Assembly: GCA_028868375.1 (NCBI GenBank)
Contig: JAGWUP010000005.1
Span: 1 to 64,000 of the forward strand
Direction of reading: 5' to 3'
DNA: 64,000 nt
Source of the DNA: Elusimicrobiota bacterium
Lineage (GTDB): Bacteria > Elusimicrobiota > Elusimicrobia > UBA1565 > UBA9628
The notes beneath the pieces are model-generated. The model saw nothing but the letters and a program-made list of their open reading frames with translations, was not told the DNA's origin and did not search any database. Made by a program: the position numbers and the translations under genes. Numbering within the stretch: the stretch's first letter is position 1; the number at the start of each line of letters is the position of its first letter. Below are positions 63,169-64,000 of this stretch, piece by piece.

Positions 63169-64000
63169 GGCGGCCGGCGCGGACGGCGGCGCTGGGGCTG
63201 GCGCTGGCCTCGCTGCTGGCGGCGCCGGCGGCGGCCGCGCCCCTGTCGATGGCGGAGGCGATGCGGCTGGCCGTCCAGCGCAACCTGACCGCCAAGCTGG
63301 CCCGCTCCGAGGACGAGGCGGCGCGGGCGCGGACCTTGGAGGCCGCCTCGCAATTGCTGCCGATGGTGGCCGGCTCCCTGTCCCAGCAGCGCGTTTTTCG
63401 CGTCAACCTGGCTGCGGAGGGCTTAAGCGGCGGCGGTTTTGCGACCATGCTGGGGCCCTTCGACGTCTTCGACGCCCGCTTCCGCCTGGCGATGAGCGTG
63501 CTCGACCTGCACTCCTGGCTGCGCTTAAGCGCGGCGCGCCGCAGCGCCAGGGCGGCGGCGCTGCAAGAAGATCTGGCCGGAGAGCAGGTGGCCGGGGCGG
63601 CCGCCTTGGCCTACATCGAGGCCCTGCGCGCCCGGGAGGCGATCCGCTCCGCGCAGGCCGGGGTCGACCTGGCCAGCGAGCTGCTGGCCCTGGCCCGCGA
63701 GCGGCTGACCGCGGGAACGGCGATGGGCCTTGACGTGGCAAGGGCCAGAACCCGCGAGGCCGAGGAGAGCCTGCGGCTGCTCGACGCGCGCACCGCCGCC
63801 ACCGACGCAGACTTGAGGCTTAAGCGGATCGCGGGCCTGCCGTTGGGCGAGCCGCTCGAGTTGACCGACATGCTGGTCGTAAGCTCCACCGCGGTCCCCC
63901 CGCTCGACGCCACGCTGGCCGACGCCCAATCCGGCCGCCTGGAGCTGCGGATCTCCCAGGATCGCCTCCAAGCCGCGGGGCTGCTCGTCAAGGCGGCGAG
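63165..64000 (+). CDS. outer-membrane efflux protein, TolC family (partial)
   Basis: The first 278 residues are present and the frame is open to the window end. There is a signal peptide (about 1-24, AAAAP). The repeated helical pattern LSMAEAMRLAVQRNLTAKLAR, EALRAREAIRSAQAGVDLA and VARARTREAEESLRLLDAR is that of the TolC coiled-coil barrel. It is coupled to marR. A membrane-fusion protein and inner-membrane pump probably follow outside the window. Confidence 0.88.
   Translation, partial: MRRPARTAALGLALASLLAAPAAAAPLSMAEAMRLAVQRNLTAKLARSEDEAARARTLEAASQLLPMVAGSLSQQRVFRVNLAAEGLSGGGFATMLGPFDVFDARFRLAMSVLDLHSWLRLSAARRSARAAALQEDLAGEQVAGAAALAYIEALRAREAIRSAQAGVDLASELLALARERLTAGTAMGLDVARARTREAEESLRLLDARTAATDADLRLKRIAGLPLGEPLELTDMLVVSSTAVPPLDATLADAQSGRLELRISQDRLQAAGLLVKAA

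Overview
This is a 64 kb, GC-rich, gene-dense bacterial chromosome segment. It holds about 57 protein genes, two tRNAs and the RNase P RNA. There is no rRNA, no CRISPR array and no intact transposase. The gene style suggests an uncultured-type, Gram-negative-like lineage. Evidence for that includes TolC-type export, a lipobox lipoprotein, HtrA, RmuC, many large exported proteins with no recognisable family, and a secreted protein carrying a TLSTYYPAP-type motif that I associate with Elusimicrobiota. That lineage call is an inference that only a marker-gene search would settle.

Layout. 0.06-5.9 kb: CoA-transferase subunits, a methyltransferase, nitrilase plus thioesterase, and two exported unknowns. 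6-11.3 kb: RmuC, SRPBCC and lipoprotein operon, a membrane protein and an HtrA protease. 11.4-25.6 kb: tRNA-Thr, exported unknowns, phosphatidylserine decarboxylase, a 1025-aa metzincin-like protease, trehalose-phosphatase, amidase, ABC-F protein, pseudouridine synthase, DEAD-box helicase and a 789-aa papain-like secreted protein. 25.7-31.7 kb: FKBP, small proteins, a palindromic mobile-element-like repeat, M1 aminopeptidase and an MBL hydrolase. 31.7-45.7 kb: aconitase, hybrid kinase, FAD oxidoreductase, TPR-Ser/Thr kinase, hemL, hemB, guaB, rnpB and a zinc-ribbon protein. 45.7-51.8 kb: CbiX-like protein, the peptidoglycan glycosidases NamZ and NagZ, DPP III and an SDR. 52.3-53.9 kb: a decayed island (integrase tail, broken nucleotidyltransferase, HTH protein) beside tRNA-Val. 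53.95-61.03 kb: a lasso-peptide-type RiPP cluster. 61.1-64 kb: arsenic resistance (ArsR-ACR3) and a MarR-led efflux operon running off the end.

The most interesting locus is the RiPP cluster. It has three tiny precursor genes, all on the minus strand. They are interleaved with a plus-strand set: asparagine-synthetase-like cyclase, nucleotidyltransferase, HPr-kinase-like protein, PqqD-type recognition protein, transglutaminase-like leader peptidase and ABC exporter. The three leaders align without gaps (YxxPxL, then D[IV], then Thr at -2). Two cores place Asp at position 8. The third has no acid at positions 7-9. Two precursors end in Ser, as expected for a kinase-containing (paeninodin-like) system.

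A second window-wide signal is promoter architecture. About twenty genes have a TATAAT-like -10 box ending 5-8 nt before the start codon, which implies leaderless mRNAs. The rnpB promoter has the same -10-to-transcript spacing. Two genes (the DEAD-box helicase and trehalose-phosphatase) instead place a 5-6 codon mini-ORF at the leaderless position, with its stop overlapping the main start. Several genes also end in GC hairpins that enclose or touch the stop codon.
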